The notes: generated by a model from the sequence alone, not told the origin. Numbered from the stretch's first letter, positions 1 to 9,413 are shown. The stretch: 52,109 nucleotides of DNA from Proteus cibi (GCF_003144405.1 NZ_PENW01000033.1:1-52109), one strand, 5' to 3'. Program-made: numbers and translations.

Positions 1-79
1 AGATTGTCTGATAATTTGTTAAAGAGCAGTGCAACATTCGCTGCCGTTTCCGGTCTTCTGCGTTGTTGCGAGGAGGCGT
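1..79 (-). other. rRNA operon leader with boxA antitermination site
   Basis: The minus strand carries TGCTCTTTAACAA at 16-28, the boxA element of rRNA leaders that recruits the NusB/NusE antitermination complex. It is followed by the conserved stretch found just before mature 16S rRNA in enterobacteria (ATTATCAGACAATCT at 1-15). The leader is cut by the window edge. Open reading frames on the plus strand here are not coding. Confidence 0.8.
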
Positions 80-107
80 ATTCTACATCTTCCTCATTCA
101 GTGTCAA
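80..107 (-). promoter_or_regulatory. rRNA operon promoter P2
   Basis: On the minus strand there is a -35 TTGACA (102-107) and a -10 TAGAAT (80-85) with a 16-base spacer. It lies about 110 bases downstream of a second promoter and upstream of a boxA sequence, which is the standard tandem P1/P2 layout of enterobacterial rRNA operons. Transcription runs leftward out of the window, so the 16S gene itself is not visible. Confidence 0.85.
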
Positions 108-191
108 GCGTTATTTTATAAGGCTTTTCACTTTTTTCTTCGTTCTCTCAGTCAGTTCGCTTAGCGCCCTGTGCCGTGACAACGAGGACGC

Positions 192-240
192 ATTATAGGG
201 AGTTTTCTGAGGCTGGCAATAGTTTTTTTAAAAAAAATGT
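192..240 (-). promoter_or_regulatory. rRNA operon promoter P1 with A+T-rich UP element
   Basis: On the minus strand: -35 TTGCCA (214-219), 16-base spacer, -10 TATAAT (192-197), then a G+C-rich discriminator beginning GCGTCC. Directly upstream (about 221-240) is a run of T and A residues resembling the UP element bound by the RNA polymerase alpha subunits. These are the hallmarks of growth-rate-controlled, ppGpp-sensitive rRNA P1 promoters. The gene order gmhB then rRNA operon, same direction, matches rrnH of E. coli. Confidence 0.85.
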
Positions 241-268
241 TCGTTTGTTGGCAAATTAAACGATATGC

Positions 269-835
269 CTATTTTTTGTGACTTTTTAACCATTTTGGTA
301 AGTCTGCAAGGCTATCGAGAACAAAATCTGAACACTGTTGTGCCTCTTCAGTTATCTCTTTTCCTGTGCGAACAAGAATTTTATGCCCCACTCCCGCAGC
401 TTTTGCTGCCAACATGTCTTCTTTTTTATCGCCAACCATGTAAGAAGAAGTCATATCGATGTTTAATTGTGCTTTCGCATCCATAAACATACCTGAGGCT
501 GGTTTGCGACAATCACACTCTTTCTTATATTCTTCTACAGTAGCATCTGGATGATGAGGGCAATAATAGATACCATCTAAATCAACACCTCTATCAGCCA
601 AAGACCAATCCATCCACTCTGTTAGATGTAAAAATTGATCTTCACTGTAGTAGCCACGACCAATACCCGATTGATTCGTCACTAGTACCAAGGCATATCC
701 CATCGCTTTTAATTCAGCCATTGCCTCAATAACACCATCGATAAATTCGAAATTATCAATTTCAGACACATAACCATGGTCTACATTAATAGTTCCATCG
801 CGATCTAAAAAAATCGCAGAAATCCCCTTACTCAC
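269..835 (-). CDS. gmhB: D-glycero-beta-D-manno-heptose-1,7-bisphosphate 7-phosphatase
   Basis: Cytoplasmic HAD-family phosphatase that removes the C7 phosphate from heptose bisphosphate during ADP-heptose synthesis for the lipopolysaccharide inner core. At 188 residues it is close to the E. coli enzyme. The N-terminal HAD motif reads FLDRDGT, with the catalytic aspartates at 11 and 13. A zinc-binding loop of the type C-x-H plus CDCR lies around residues 92-109, and the motif GDKKEDM near residue 135 supplies the metal-binding acidic residues. It lies between the rRNA promoters and the divergent met operon, as in E. coli. Its start is ATG at 835, 192 bases from metN. Identification is firm. 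Confidence 0.95.
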   Translation of the reverse strand: MSKGISAIFLDRDGTINVDHGYVSEIDNFEFIDGVIEAMAELKAMGYALVLVTNQSGIGRGYYSEDQFLHLTEWMDWSLADRGVDLDGIYYCPHHPDATVEEYKKECDCRKPASGMFMDAKAQLNIDMTSSYMVGDKKEDMLAAKAAGVGHKILVRTGKEITEEAQQCSDFVLDSLADLPKWLKSHKK

Positions 836-939
836 AGCATTACTCCATTTAGATATTTTTATTAGTATCGCATGTTTTTTCTTATATAGAGAATGATATC
901 CACGGCTTTCTTTCTTTATTACTCTTCAACTCTTTTTTA

Positions 940-970
940 TTGACTTAGACGTCTAGACGCCTTAACATCT
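940..970 (+). promoter_or_regulatory. metNIQ promoter overlapped by three tandem MetJ boxes
   Basis: Three adjacent 8-mers, AGACGTCT (947-954, the perfect met box), AGACGCCT (955-962) and TAACATCT (963-970), form a tandem MetJ operator. A promoter with -35 TTGACT (940-945), a 17-base spacer and -10 TAACAT (963-968) is buried in it. MetJ with S-adenosylmethionine binds tandem met boxes cooperatively, so repression of the methionine importer when methionine is plentiful is the expected outcome. The -10 assignment is tentative; the boxes are clear. Confidence 0.85.
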
Positions 971-1027
971 ATTTTAACTCGGGCAGAATAGTCTTTATGT
1001 CCCATATCTACTTATATAAAGAAAAAC

Positions 1028-2059
1028 ATGATTAAACTGACGAATATAAACAAAGTATTTAAGCAGGGAGAGCGTTCCATACAAGCGCTATCAAATATTA
1101 ACCTGCATGTGCCTCAAGGGCAGATTTTTGGTGTTATTGGATCGTCAGGAGCGGGGAAAAGTACACTAATACGTTGCGTGAACATGTTAGAAAAACCCAC
1201 TTCAGGTGAAGTGCTTGTTGATGGTCGTGATCTAACTAAGTTATCTGATAAAGAGTTAACAAAAGCACGTCGTGGCATTGGTATGATTTTCCAACATTTC
1301 AACTTACTGTCTTCTCGTACAGTGTTTGATAATGTGGCACTACCATTAGAACTTGATAATACGCCTCGCGCTGAAATTAATAAACGTGTTGATGAATTAC
1401 TTGAATTAGTCGGTTTGTCAGATAAGAAAGAGTATTACCCAGCAAACTTATCTGGCGGGCAAAAGCAACGTGTTGCAATTGCACGCGCATTAGCAAATTC
1501 ACCCAATGTTTTATTGTGTGATGAAGCAACGAGCGCACTTGATCCAGCAACAACACGTTCTATTTTAGAATTACTAAAGGATATTAACCGTCGTTTAGGT
1601 CTCACCATTTTATTAATTACCCATGAAATGGACGTTGTAAAACGCATTTGTGATCAGGTTGCAGTAATAAGTGGTGGTGAATTAGTTGAAAGTGATGCCG
1701 TAAGTGAAGTTTTCTCTCATCCGAAAACACCCGTATCTCAGGCTTTTATTCAATCAACACTGCAATTGGATATTCCTGAAGATTACAAAGAACGCATGAA
1801 ACCAGAGTGGGAGGAAGGTTTATTCCCATTATTGAAACTTGAATTTAACGGTCAGTCAGTCGATGCACCATTAATGTCTATCGTTGCTCGCCGTTTTGAC
1901 GCAGATATTAATATTTTAAGTTCACAGATGGACTATGCCGGCGGTGTGAAGTTTGGTGTGATGTTAGCTGAGCTACACGGTAAGAATGGTAATACTGAAA
2001 AGTCGATTGCGTTTTTAGAAGAGCATCATGTGAAAGTAGAGGTTCTCGGTTATGTCTGA
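1028..2059 (+). CDS. metN: Methionine ABC transporter, ATP-binding subunit
   Basis: ATPase of the MetNIQ importer, taking up D- and L-methionine at the inner membrane. It has 343 residues, the same as the E. coli protein. The Walker A loop GSSGAGKST is at 38-46, the ABC signature LSGGQ at 141-145 and the Walker B region VLLCDEA at 161-167. A C-terminal domain from about 265 corresponds to the ACT-like methionine-sensing domain that shuts off transport when cytoplasmic methionine is high. The gene is first in the operon, behind MetJ boxes, and overlaps metI by 8 bases, which suggests translational coupling. Identification is firm. Confidence 0.97.
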   Translation: MIKLTNINKVFKQGERSIQALSNINLHVPQGQIFGVIGSSGAGKSTLIRCVNMLEKPTSGEVLVDGRDLTKLSDKELTKARRGIGMIFQHFNLLSSRTVFDNVALPLELDNTPRAEINKRVDELLELVGLSDKKEYYPANLSGGQKQRVAIARALANSPNVLLCDEATSALDPATTRSILELLKDINRRLGLTILLITHEMDVVKRICDQVAVISGGELVESDAVSEVFSHPKTPVSQAFIQSTLQLDIPEDYKERMKPEWEEGLFPLLKLEFNGQSVDAPLMSIVARRFDADINILSSQMDYAGGVKFGVMLAELHGKNGNTEKSIAFLEEHHVKVEVLGYV

Positions 2060-2705
2060 AGGAATGGTTTATTTATTAATTAGTGGGATCTGGGAAACCT
2101 TAGTCATGACCTTCGTTTCAGGCTTCTTTGGTTTTGTTATTGGGTTACCACTTGGTGTTTTACTTTATGTCACTCGTCCTGAACAAATTATGGCAAATCC
2201 ACCTGCCTATCGTGTTATTTCAGCACTTGTGAATATTTTTAGGGCTATCCCTTTTATTATCTTGCTTGTCTGGATGATCCCTTTTACTCGCTTGGTTGTA
2301 GGAACATCTATTGGCTTGCAGGCAGCCATCGTACCATTAACGGTTGCAGCAGCACCTTTTATTGCTCGTATGGTCGAAAATACGCTATTGGAAATCCCAC
2401 AAGGATTAATTGAAGCATCTCGTTCTATGGGTGCAACACCAATGCAAATTATTAAGAAAATTTTATTGCCAGAATCTTTACCAGGTTTGATTAATGCTGC
2501 AACCATTACACTAATTACATTAGTGGGTTACTCAGCAATGGGTGGTGCTGTTGGTGCAGGTGGTTTAGGTCAAATTGGCTATCAATATGGTTACGTTGGC
2601 TATAATGCAACTGTAATGAATATTGTGATTGTTCTGCTCGTTATTCTTGTTTTTATCATTCAGTTTTTCGGCGATCGCTTAGTGAAGCTGACAACTCATA
2701 AATAA
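2052..2705 (+). CDS. metI: Methionine ABC transporter, permease subunit
   Basis: Inner-membrane permease of MetNIQ, 217 residues, with about five hydrophobic membrane segments. The cytoplasmic coupling loop that contacts MetN is visible as [16 protein letters not shown], around residues 118-133 (the EAA motif with its invariant glycine). The start codon lies inside the end of metN, with the reading frames overlapping by 8 bases, so the two subunits are probably made in a fixed ratio. metQ follows after 66 bases. Length and motif order match the family throughout. Confidence 0.97.
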   Translation: MSEGMVYLLISGIWETLVMTFVSGFFGFVIGLPLGVLLYVTRPEQIMANPPAYRVISALVNIFRAIPFIILLVWMIPFTRLVVGTSIGLQAAIVPLTVAAAPFIARMVENTLLEIPQGLIEASRSMGATPMQIIKKILLPESLPGLINAATITLITLVGYSAMGGAVGAGGLGQIGYQYGYVGYNATVMNIVIVLLVILVFIIQFFGDRLVKLTTHK

Positions 2706-2771
2706 TTAGATTGAAGGTTTCAATTATTAAATCGAAACCTTTTAATTAACAGATCAAATAAGGGTAAATGT

Positions 2772-3587
2772 ATGTCATTGAAATTTAAATCGCTCGCAGT
2801 CGTAAGTGCTTTAATTGGCGCATTAGCATTAGCTGGTTGCGGAGAAAAAGAAAAAGATCCAAACCATATTCGTGTGGGGGTGATTTCTGGCTCTGAGCAA
2901 CAAGTTGCAGAAGTAGCAAAACAAGTTGCTAAAGATAAATATGGTCTCGATGTAGAACTTGTGACTTTCAATGACTTCGTAATGCCTAATGAATCATTAA
3001 GTCGTGGTGATATCGATCTTAATGCATTCCAACACAAGCCTTATTTAGATCAACAAATTAAAGATCGTAATTTCAAGATCACTGCTGTAGGAAATACGTT
3101 TATTTACCCTATCGCAGGTTACTCTAAAAAAATTACTGATTTAGCTGATTTACCTGATGGTGCTCAAGTGGCTATCCCTAACGATCCAACTAATTTAGGG
3201 CGTTCACTGCTGTTATTAGAAAAAGTAGGATTAATTAAATTAAAAGACGGTGTGGGCTTATTACCAACTTCTTTAGATATTATTGAAAATCCTAAAAATC
3301 TAAAATTAGTAGAATTAGAAGCACCTCAATTACCACGTTCATTAGATGATCAAAAAATCTATTTGGCGGTAATCAATACCACTTATGCAAGCCAAGTAAA
3401 CTTAACACCAGCAAAAGACGGTATTTTTGTTGAAGATAAAGACTCTCCATATGTCAATATCATTGTGGCACGCGAAGATAATAAAGACAGTGAGAATGTG
3501 AAGAAATTTATTCAAGCTTACCAAACGGATGAAGTTGATAGTGCTGCAAATAAAATCTTTAACGGCGGTGCAGTAAAAGGCTGGTAA
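2772..3587 (+). CDS. metQ: Methionine-binding lipoprotein of the MetNIQ importer
   Basis: Periplasmic substrate-binding protein, 271 residues, that delivers methionine to MetNI. The signal peptide ends in the lipobox LAGC (20-23); Cys23 would be lipidated and followed by Gly-Glu, so the protein is anchored to the inner membrane on the periplasmic side. The body is a typical NlpA/MetQ-family fold, with the conserved stretches DIDLNAFQHKPYL and AIPNDPTNLGRSL. A ribosome-binding sequence AAGGG precedes the ATG. A strong terminator follows and closes the operon. Confidence 0.97.
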   Translation: MSLKFKSLAVVSALIGALALAGCGEKEKDPNHIRVGVISGSEQQVAEVAKQVAKDKYGLDVELVTFNDFVMPNESLSRGDIDLNAFQHKPYLDQQIKDRNFKITAVGNTFIYPIAGYSKKITDLADLPDGAQVAIPNDPTNLGRSLLLLEKVGLIKLKDGVGLLPTSLDIIENPKNLKLVELEAPQLPRSLDDQKIYLAVINTTYASQVNLTPAKDGIFVEDKDSPYVNIIVAREDNKDSENVKKFIQAYQTDEVDSAANKIFNGGAVKGW

Positions 3588-3614
3588 TACGTTAAAATTT
3601 AATTTAATGATAAA

Positions 3615-3647
3615 AAAGGCGGACATTTGTTCGCCTTTCTCTTTTTT
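3615..3647 (+). terminator. metNIQ terminator
   Basis: Inverted repeat AAAGGCG with GAC against CGCCTTT (3615-3638), loop ATTT, followed by a T-rich tract (CTCTTTTTT). It sits 28 bases after the metQ stop codon and is a conventional Rho-independent terminator. Confidence 0.85.
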
Positions 3648-3717
3648 ACTTGGCTAATTTGCATTAAATTAGAGCCGTTTAATTTTTGTATAGACAATAA
3701 TAAAGAGGATATTACCC

Positions 3718-4128
3718 ATGCACATGCGCTTGCTACTTATTGGCATCATGGCGCTGTTTATGACAGGCTGTTCAATGCAAAAATCATCTGATGTTGATCA
3801 GTCTAAATTTACGGATATGCGTTTAAACAAACCAGGGCAACCACAAAAACCAAAGTCACAAACTTTACCTTCAGTACGTATTGTTGAGAAAACTGAAGAC
3901 CTTTTAGGTGCCCCTTTTAAAGATCTTGGTATTGTCGCTGGCGAATCTTGTCGTCAAACATTACAAGATCCACCAGCAAGTTTACCTATTGCTAAAAAAA
4001 GAATGGCAACAAAAGCCGCTTACAAAAATGCGAATGCCGTTTTGTTGCATGAATGCCAAATTGTCACAGGTTTAGGTTGCTATCAATCTGCTATTTGTGA
4101 AGGCACAGCGCTACTCATTACAAAATGA
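3718..4128 (+). CDS. rcsF: Outer-membrane stress-sensing lipoprotein RcsF
   Basis: Surface-exposed lipoprotein that detects envelope damage and activates the Rcs phosphorelay, 136 residues. The lipobox MTGC ends at Cys18, followed by a proline- and lysine-rich linker (about 35-50), as in E. coli RcsF. The four cysteines that form the two nonconsecutive disulfides are all present (78, 113, 121, 127). The first ATG is preferred because AGAGGA lies 8 bases upstream; a second ATG two codons later has poorer spacing. It overlaps trmO by four bases (ATGA). In Proteus, RcsF feeds into swarming control; that role comes from the family literature, not from this sequence. Confidence 0.96.
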   Translation: MHMRLLLIGIMALFMTGCSMQKSSDVDQSKFTDMRLNKPGQPQKPKSQTLPSVRIVEKTEDLLGAPFKDLGIVAGESCRQTLQDPPASLPIAKKRMATKAAYKNANAVLLHECQIVTGLGCYQSAICEGTALLITK

Positions 4129-4832
4129 ACACCTACCAAATGAATCCTATAGGGTATATTTCTAGCCCTTATAAAGAAAAATTTGCCGTTCCACGCCAAC
4201 CTGGATTGATCCAGGATGGCGGCGGGCAACTTATTCTACATCCCCCTTTTAATCACCCTGATGTAGTTCGAGGCTTAGAGCAATTTAGTCACCTTTGGCT
4301 GATTTTTGTTTTTCATCAAACAGCACAACAAGGTTGGCATCCTCTCGTTCGTCCCCCTAGATTAGGTGGCAACGCCAAAATGGGTGTATTTGCAACTCGC
4401 TCAACCTTTCGTCCCAACCCAATTGGTATGTCATTGGTTGAATTGAAAAAAGTAAACACAGCAAATCAGTCTGTTATTTTAGAATTAGGTAGCCTTGATT
4501 TAGTGGACGGCACGCCTATTCTTGATATCAAACCTTATTTACCGTTTGCAGAATCTCGCCCTAATGCGATTGCAGGATTTGCACAAGAAGCCCCCAACAA
4601 CGAAATGCCTGTTTTCTTTTCGCCAGTTGCATCAGACCAACTGCAACACTATGCCAATGAGTACCCTCATCTTTCACGTTTTATTACCCAAGTATTACAG
4701 CAAGATCCGCGCCCTGCTTATAAGAAAGGTGAACAAAATGATAGAATTTATGCGGTACACTTACTCGAATTTAATGTTCGCTGGCAAGTCAATGGGCAAC
4801 AGACACTTGTTCTTAGTATAGAACCGCGGTAA
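4125..4832 (+). CDS. trmO: tRNA (N6-threonylcarbamoyladenosine37-N6)-methyltransferase
   Basis: TrmO (TsaA/YaeB family), 235 residues, methylates t6A37 to m6t6A37 in tRNA-Thr using S-adenosylmethionine. The N-terminal beta-barrel domain holds the family signatures: PIGYISSPYKEKFAVPRQPG near residues 8-27 and the stretch FATRSTFRPNPIGMS near 88-102. The start overlaps the rcsF stop as ATGA, so translation is probably coupled. No separate promoter is visible. The m6 modification modestly improves decoding and attenuation at the thr operon in E. coli. Confidence 0.95.
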   Translation: MNTYQMNPIGYISSPYKEKFAVPRQPGLIQDGGGQLILHPPFNHPDVVRGLEQFSHLWLIFVFHQTAQQGWHPLVRPPRLGGNAKMGVFATRSTFRPNPIGMSLVELKKVNTANQSVILELGSLDLVDGTPILDIKPYLPFAESRPNAIAGFAQEAPNNEMPVFFSPVASDQLQHYANEYPHLSRFITQVLQQDPRPAYKKGEQNDRIYAVHLLEFNVRWQVNGQQTLVLSIEPR

Positions 4833-5039
4833 CTTGCTATTATCTTCATTGATATTGTTATCATGAATAATCTAATCTGAGAGTCATTCCCATATCTTTA
4901 GACAAATCAGATTGAAAAAAATGCTTTGCCCCTTTTGGCAGACCTAAGTCACTGGTAGACTAAAGTCTTTCTCTAATTATATTGATGTAGACTGGCGTGA
5001 CAGTCAGCCTAAGTATTTTTGTTCTAATGGAACCTAATA

Positions 5040-6755
5040 ATGCGTACTAGCCACTATTTGCTCTCTACTTTAAAAGAGACACCTGCTGATGCAGAAATTG
5101 TCAGCCATCAACTTATGCTTCGCGCAGGCATGATCCGTAAACTCGCTTCTGGTCTTTATGATTGGATGCCGACCGGGGTTCGTGTTCTAAGAAAAATTGA
5201 AAAAATTGTTCGTGAAGAGATGGACAACGCAGGATCACTTGAGATTTCAATGCCTGTTGTTCAACCCGCTGACTTATGGCTAGAAAGTGGTCGTTGGGAA
5301 CAGTATGGTCCTGAATTACTGCGTTTTTCAGATAGAGGCGAGCGCCCATTTGTTTTAGGCCCAACTCATGAAGAAGTGGTTACTGATATTGTTCGTAACG
5401 AAATTACCTCTTACAAACAACTTCCACTGAACCTATATCAAATTCAAACTAAATTCCGCGACGAAGTACGCCCTCGCTTTGGTGTTATGCGTTCTCGTGA
5501 ATTTATCATGAAAGATGCTTACTCTTTCCATATCTCTCAAGAGTCTTTACAAGAGACTTACGACAGAATGTACGAAGCTTACAGCAAAATTTTCTCACGT
5601 ATTGGTTTAGATTTCCGTCCAGTACTTGCTGATACAGGCTCTATCGGTGGTAATGCCTCCCATGAGTTCCAAGTTTTAGCAGATAGCGGTGAAGATGATA
5701 TCGTCTTTTCTACTGGCTCTGACTATGCAGCCAATATCGAATTAGCAGAAGCAGTAATGCCTGCAACTCCACGAGCGGCGGCAACTGAAGAATTACGTTT
5801 AGTGGATACACCAAACGCTAAAACAATTGCTGAATTAGTTGAACAATTCAATCTGCCAATTGAAAAAACAGTTAAGACACTGATTGTTCATGGTACAAAA
5901 GAAAGTGGTCACCCATTAGTTGCATTATTAGTCCGTGGCGATCACGAACTTAATGAAGTTAAAGCAGAAAAATGCGCTATCGTTGCAGCACCTTTAACTT
6001 TCGCTACAGAAGCTGAAATTCGCCAAGCTGTAAATGCAGGCCCGGGCTCATTAGGCCCAGTTAATCTGCCACTGCCAGTAATTATGGATCGCTCTGTCTC
6101 TGTAATGAGTGATTTCGGTGCTGGTGCAAACATTGATGGTAAACACTATTTTGGTATCAACTGGGAACGTGACCTACCTGTTGCTGAAATTGCAGACATC
6201 CGTAATGTTGTTGAAGGCGATCCAAGCCCAGACGGTAAAGGAACGTTACTAATCAAACGCGGTATTGAAGTTGGTCATATCTTCCAACTTGGCACAAAAT
6301 ATTCAGAAGCATTAAAAGCAACTGTACAAAACGAAGAAGGTCATAACCAAATCGTGACTATGGGCTGTTATGGTATCGGTGTAACTCGTATTGTTGCTGC
6401 CGCTATTGAACAAAATCATGATGCTCGCGGTATTATTTGGCCAGATGCGATTGCACCATTCCAAGTTGCTATTTTACCAATGAATATGCATCGTTCTTAT
6501 CGTGTAAAAGAAGTCGCTGATAAACTTTATAACGAATTACGTGCTCAAGGTATTGATGTTCTGTTTGATGATCGTAAAGAACGTCCGGGTGTCATGTTTG
6601 CTGATATGGAACTTATCGGTATTCCACATACAATCGTGATTGGTGATCGTAACTTAGACAACAATCAAATCGAATATAAAGCACGTCGTAGTGATGATAA
6701 ATCACTGGTCAATGTTGACGACGTTGTTGCCTTTATCAAAGAGCAACTCGCATAA
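5040..6755 (+). CDS. proS: Prolyl-tRNA synthetase
   Basis: Class II aminoacyl-tRNA synthetase charging tRNA-Pro, 571 residues (E. coli 572). The N-terminal catalytic core has the class II motif region with [19 protein letters not shown] around residues 143-161. An inserted editing (INS) domain, which clears misactivated alanine, spans roughly 225-400. The C-terminal anticodon-binding domain follows, with the signature [16 protein letters not shown] near 516. A strong terminator lies just downstream. The 207 bases upstream hold only short weak hairpins and no recognisable RNA element. Confidence 0.97.
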   Translation: MRTSHYLLSTLKETPADAEIVSHQLMLRAGMIRKLASGLYDWMPTGVRVLRKIEKIVREEMDNAGSLEISMPVVQPADLWLESGRWEQYGPELLRFSDRGERPFVLGPTHEEVVTDIVRNEITSYKQLPLNLYQIQTKFRDEVRPRFGVMRSREFIMKDAYSFHISQESLQETYDRMYEAYSKIFSRIGLDFRPVLADTGSIGGNASHEFQVLADSGEDDIVFSTGSDYAANIELAEAVMPATPRAAATEELRLVDTPNAKTIAELVEQFNLPIEKTVKTLIVHGTKESGHPLVALLVRGDHELNEVKAEKCAIVAAPLTFATEAEIRQAVNAGPGSLGPVNLPLPVIMDRSVSVMSDFGAGANIDGKHYFGINWERDLPVAEIADIRNVVEGDPSPDGKGTLLIKRGIEVGHIFQLGTKYSEALKATVQNEEGHNQIVTMGCYGIGVTRIVAAAIEQNHDARGIIWPDAIAPFQVAILPMNMHRSYRVKEVADKLYNELRAQGIDVLFDDRKERPGVMFADMELIGIPHTIVIGDRNLDNNQIEYKARRSDDKSLVNVDDVVAFIKEQLA

Positions 6756-6795
6756 TCATTAAGCCTCTGGACGATAAGAGGCTTCATTGAGCAAT

Positions 6796-6824
6796 AAAAA
6801 ACCCGCAAAAGCGGGTTTTTTATT
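6796..6824 (+). terminator. proS terminator
   Basis: AAAACCCGC and GCGGGTTTTT enclose the loop AAAA (6796-6820), followed by further T residues. A weaker hairpin (GCCTCT with AGAGGC) precedes it. The A-tract on the left arm means it can also serve the convergent nlpE gene. Confidence 0.9.
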
Positions 6825-6844
6825 AAGAATAGAATAACTAAAAC

Positions 6845-7522
6845 TTAGCTTCTGCTACCGCGATGGTTTCCACAAGAGCCATGGCGATTAAAGCGAGGTT
6901 TCTCGTCTGTAACCACTAACGCTCGGTCATATTTTCCATCTTCCATTGAAGGACGAATACTGTAATAACCATTAACTTCGAGGTAAACAGGTGTTCCACC
7001 ATCAACACCGGTTGAGAAATAGCCTTTTTCTAATTCAATACCACTGGCTGCGTAAACACGCCCTGATTGACAATCTTTAAACGTACCTGCATCAGCAAAA
7101 TAGGTAAACTCACCAGCCAGCTGTTTAGGCTGAACCTTAGCTAAAGTATAATTCAGTTCTGAATTAATAACGTTACCATCGATATCAAGCATGACTAATT
7201 TATCTTCGCGAGGTAAATAATAGCTCTTCTCACCATAGCTATTCGTTAACGTCAGTTTATCTTTACCTAATACCCATGTTCCTGATTCAAAGAAACTGCG
7301 TTTATCATCAGGGGAACCTTGATAGCTTTGCTCCATAACATAAGAGCCATCTTGATTAACAAGAATTGTCGTGTCGATACCAGAACAATCGGCACAAGGC
7401 AGAATACTGTTGTAAGTTTGGTCTACAATTTTTCCATCAAGTGATAGGCCTATATTATTTTGGCAACCTGACAGTACAAATAACCCCGCAGCAACGGCTA
7501 CAAATAAAATTTTTTTCCCCAT
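6845..7522 (-). CDS. nlpE: Outer-membrane lipoprotein NlpE, Cpx pathway activator
   Basis: Surface-adhesion and lipoprotein-trafficking sensor that switches on CpxA/CpxR; also called CutF for its effect on copper tolerance. 225 residues from the second ATG, chosen because GGGAG then sits 6 bases upstream; the first ATG, three bases earlier, is too close. The lipobox LSGC ends at Cys20. The N-terminal domain has the CADC pair (Cys43, Cys46) and the C-terminal domain the cysteine pair 151 and 217, both disulfides known in E. coli NlpE. The last residues are rich in Gly, Arg and Ser and not obviously conserved. The E. coli neighbours arfB and yaeQ are absent here. Confidence 0.93.
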   Translation of the reverse strand: MGKKILFVAVAAGLFVLSGCQNNIGLSLDGKIVDQTYNSILPCADCSGIDTTILVNQDGSYVMEQSYQGSPDDKRSFFESGTWVLGKDKLTLTNSYGEKSYYLPREDKLVMLDIDGNVINSELNYTLAKVQPKQLAGEFTYFADAGTFKDCQSGRVYAASGIELEKGYFSTGVDGGTPVYLEVNGYYSIRPSMEDGKYDRALVVTDEKPRFNRHGSCGNHRGSRS

Positions 7523-7750
7523 CATCTACTCCCTACACTCTGGGTACTTTTTCATAAATCATTCTCTATGTAATTCTAGCATTTTTTAAAATAAAAGGGG
7601 GCAATAAAACAAGCTTTAAGATAAATGCACCTTTAATTGCCAATTATTTCTTAAATCACTTCGAATAAAGCACTATTTCAGAAAATTATTATAATAACTA
7701 TTGTGCTCACATCGAATAACAGCATAATGATTTTATTCTGAATTATTCAC

Positions 7751-7778
7751 TGGCGGCAACACCGCCACGAAAGAGTGG
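7751..7778 (+). promoter_or_regulatory. Two mutually exclusive hairpins in the rof leader
   Basis: Immediately before the rof ribosome-binding site, TGGCGG (7751-7756) pairs with CCGCCA (7762-7767), while CCAC (7765-7768) can pair with GTGG (7775-7778). The two helices share the CCA bases, and the second partly covers the GGTGAGGG Shine-Dalgarno region that ends 3 bases before the ATG at 7788. This could be a translational switch. No homologue is known to me, so function is inference. Confidence 0.4.
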
Positions 7779-7787
7779 TGAGGGAAT

Positions 7788-8048
7788 ATGTCAACAAATA
7801 CAGAATATCAACCAATTAACTGTGATGATTATGAATATCTGGAGTTAGCATGCCAGCGTGGTTTGGCGCTCCATATTGAACTGCATGATGGTGAGCTTAT
7901 TGAAGGTATCGCTGATGACCTTTTCTTAAGCAAGAAAGTTGAATATCTCAAAGTCAAAACATCTGAAGGCGCTAAAGATTTACGACTGGATATTATTGCC
8001 AGTTTTTCTAATCCCGAACTTGGGACAATCATTATAAAATCGGAATAA
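7788..8048 (+). CDS. rof: Rho-binding antiterminator Rof
   Basis: Small 86-residue protein (YaeO/Rof) that binds the Rho hexamer and blocks its primary RNA-binding sites, inhibiting Rho-dependent termination. The acidic, beta-rich sequence is characteristic: YQPINCDDYEYLELAC near the N-terminus, then the Sm-like barrel strands with LHDGELIEGIADDLF. E. coli yaeP, which overlaps rof, is not found upstream. The gene converges on tilS with a shared hairpin between them. The ribosome-binding site GTGAGGG is strong but adjacent to a small hairpin pair. Confidence 0.93.
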   Translation: MSTNTEYQPINCDDYEYLELACQRGLALHIELHDGELIEGIADDLFLSKKVEYLKVKTSEGAKDLRLDIIASFSNPELGTIIIKSE

Positions 8049-8057
8049 CCGAATAAA

Positions 8058-8083
8058 GAACAACCGCCAACCGGCGGTTGTTC
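8058..8083. terminator. Bidirectional hairpin between rof and tilS
   Basis: GAACAACCGCC and GGCGGTTGTTC enclose the loop AACC. The last base pair falls inside the tilS stop codon. T-tracts are short on both sides (slightly better leftward, TTCTTTATT), so termination strength is uncertain. Confidence 0.7.
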
Positions 8084-9413
8084 ATTCCTGAGCCTCTCGC
8101 CAGTCAATAGTCATAGCGTGTTCTGATGTTGCTTTTCCCTCAACAGTCACAAATGTGTTAATAGCTGCAATTAACGTATCATTATAATAAATCAAAGGAA
8201 TTCGTGTTCTACGCCAAGGTGCAACTTCAAGCTCTTGCCAAATCTTTTTACTATGTCGAGCGTGCTCTCGCCCTACAATACGTAAAGATGCTTGTGTTAA
8301 ACCAAAACGCACTGTAACTGTTTCATTACTTAAAGGCTTTCTGATGGTATTTTTTCCTGCTTCAGCTACGAGTGATAAACATCCTAATCCATTCGGTAAA
8401 TATAAAGGCTCACTGAGCGACCACTCAATAGCATGATCAACAGGCACTTCGATGATTGGAACTAGATAAAGGCGTTGTTTATAGCGTCTGACTTCATCTT
8501 GATAAAATTGTAATCGAGGCTCTGCATCTTCTTTTGCTAAAGCGACTTCTCGCCATAATCGTAAGATTTGTTCTCTTGATGGCATGGTTTTATTGTGTTT
8601 AGCAAACCAGCGCCTCAGTAACGCATTGCGCTTGATAACACTACACTGGGCAAGTTGATTAATATCTAAGCTGTGCTCACTGTCCATTAAACCATTAAGT
8701 TCAGAGTCTAACAGTTCGTCTAGCAGTGCTTCTTGTTCACCACACAATGCGGCACTTCGAGTTACCGCTTGTGAAAAATGAGGCCAACGTTGAGTGAATA
8801 AGGGCATAACACGCAATCGTAAAAAATTGCGATCATAACGATCATCTTGATTACTATCGTCTTCTATCCAATTTAGCCCTTGTTCAGTAGCATAACGTTC
8901 TATTTGTTCTCGTGTAATATTGAGTAATGGTCGAAATAAATAACTCTTCTCAAACGCCATTTTCGCAGGCATTGAGGAAAGTCCCGCAGGACCACTGCCT
9001 CGCTTTAAAGCCAGTAAAAAAGTTTCAGCTTGATCATCTTGATGTTGAGCTGTCACTAACACTTGTTGTGGCTGTAAATACCGGCGAAAGGCTTGATAAC
9101 GCGCTTCTCTTGCACCATTTTCAAGACCGCCCTCTTTAGGATCGACATTCACTTTTTCACTAATAAAATTGACGCGCCATTGCTGACAACATTGTTTACA
9201 GTGAGCAAGCCAATCATCTGCTTTGATATTTAATCCATGATGAATATAGATAGCCGTTAATTCTAAAGGTAATTGGAATTCATCACGTAAACGTACAAGC
9301 CCTTGTAATAAAACAGTGGAATCTACGCCACCACTAAAACCCACCAAAATTTTAGTGTAAGGATCAATTTGTTGTTTGATTTCTTTAAGGAGTAAATCGT
9401 ATTCCTGTTTCAT
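8082..9413 (-). CDS. tilS: tRNA(Ile)-lysidine synthetase
   Basis: Essential ATP-dependent enzyme that converts C34 of the tRNA-Ile2 CAU anticodon to lysidine, changing both codon reading and charging identity. 443 residues. The PP-loop motif GFSGGVDS is at 25-32, and the conserved N-type ATP pyrophosphatase segment HHGLN and the QDDQAETFLL stretch follow. The C-terminal half, with a substrate-binding domain around 240-310 and a TilS C-domain after about 360, matches the E. coli arrangement. E. coli yaeR and ldcC, which lie between tilS and accA, are absent; a gap of 394 bases replaces them. Confidence 0.95.
   Translation of the reverse strand: MKQEYDLLLKEIKQQIDPYTKILVGFSGGVDSTVLLQGLVRLRDEFQLPLELTAIYIHHGLNIKADDWLAHCKQCCQQWRVNFISEKVNVDPKEGGLENGAREARYQAFRRYLQPQQVLVTAQHQDDQAETFLLALKRGSGPAGLSSMPAKMAFEKSYLFRPLLNITREQIERYATEQGLNWIEDDSNQDDRYDRNFLRLRVMPLFTQRWPHFSQAVTRSAALCGEQEALLDELLDSELNGLMDSEHSLDINQLAQCSVIKRNALLRRWFAKHNKTMPSREQILRLWREVALAKEDAEPRLQFYQDEVRRYKQRLYLVPIIEVPVDHAIEWSLSEPLYLPNGLGCLSLVAEAGKNTIRKPLSNETVTVRFGLTQASLRIVGREHARHSKKIWQELEVAPWRRTRIPLIYYNDTLIAAINTFVTVEGKATSEHAMTIDWREAQE

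Noticed and set aside
4-198. Plus-strand reading frame of 64 codons at the left edge
   Set aside because: It lies antisense across the rRNA leader and both rRNA promoters; composition and position show it is not coding.
4833-5039. Search for a T-box or riboswitch before proS
   Set aside because: Only short weak hairpins (AGAC/GTCT, GACTG/CAGTC) were found, with no conserved RNA element.
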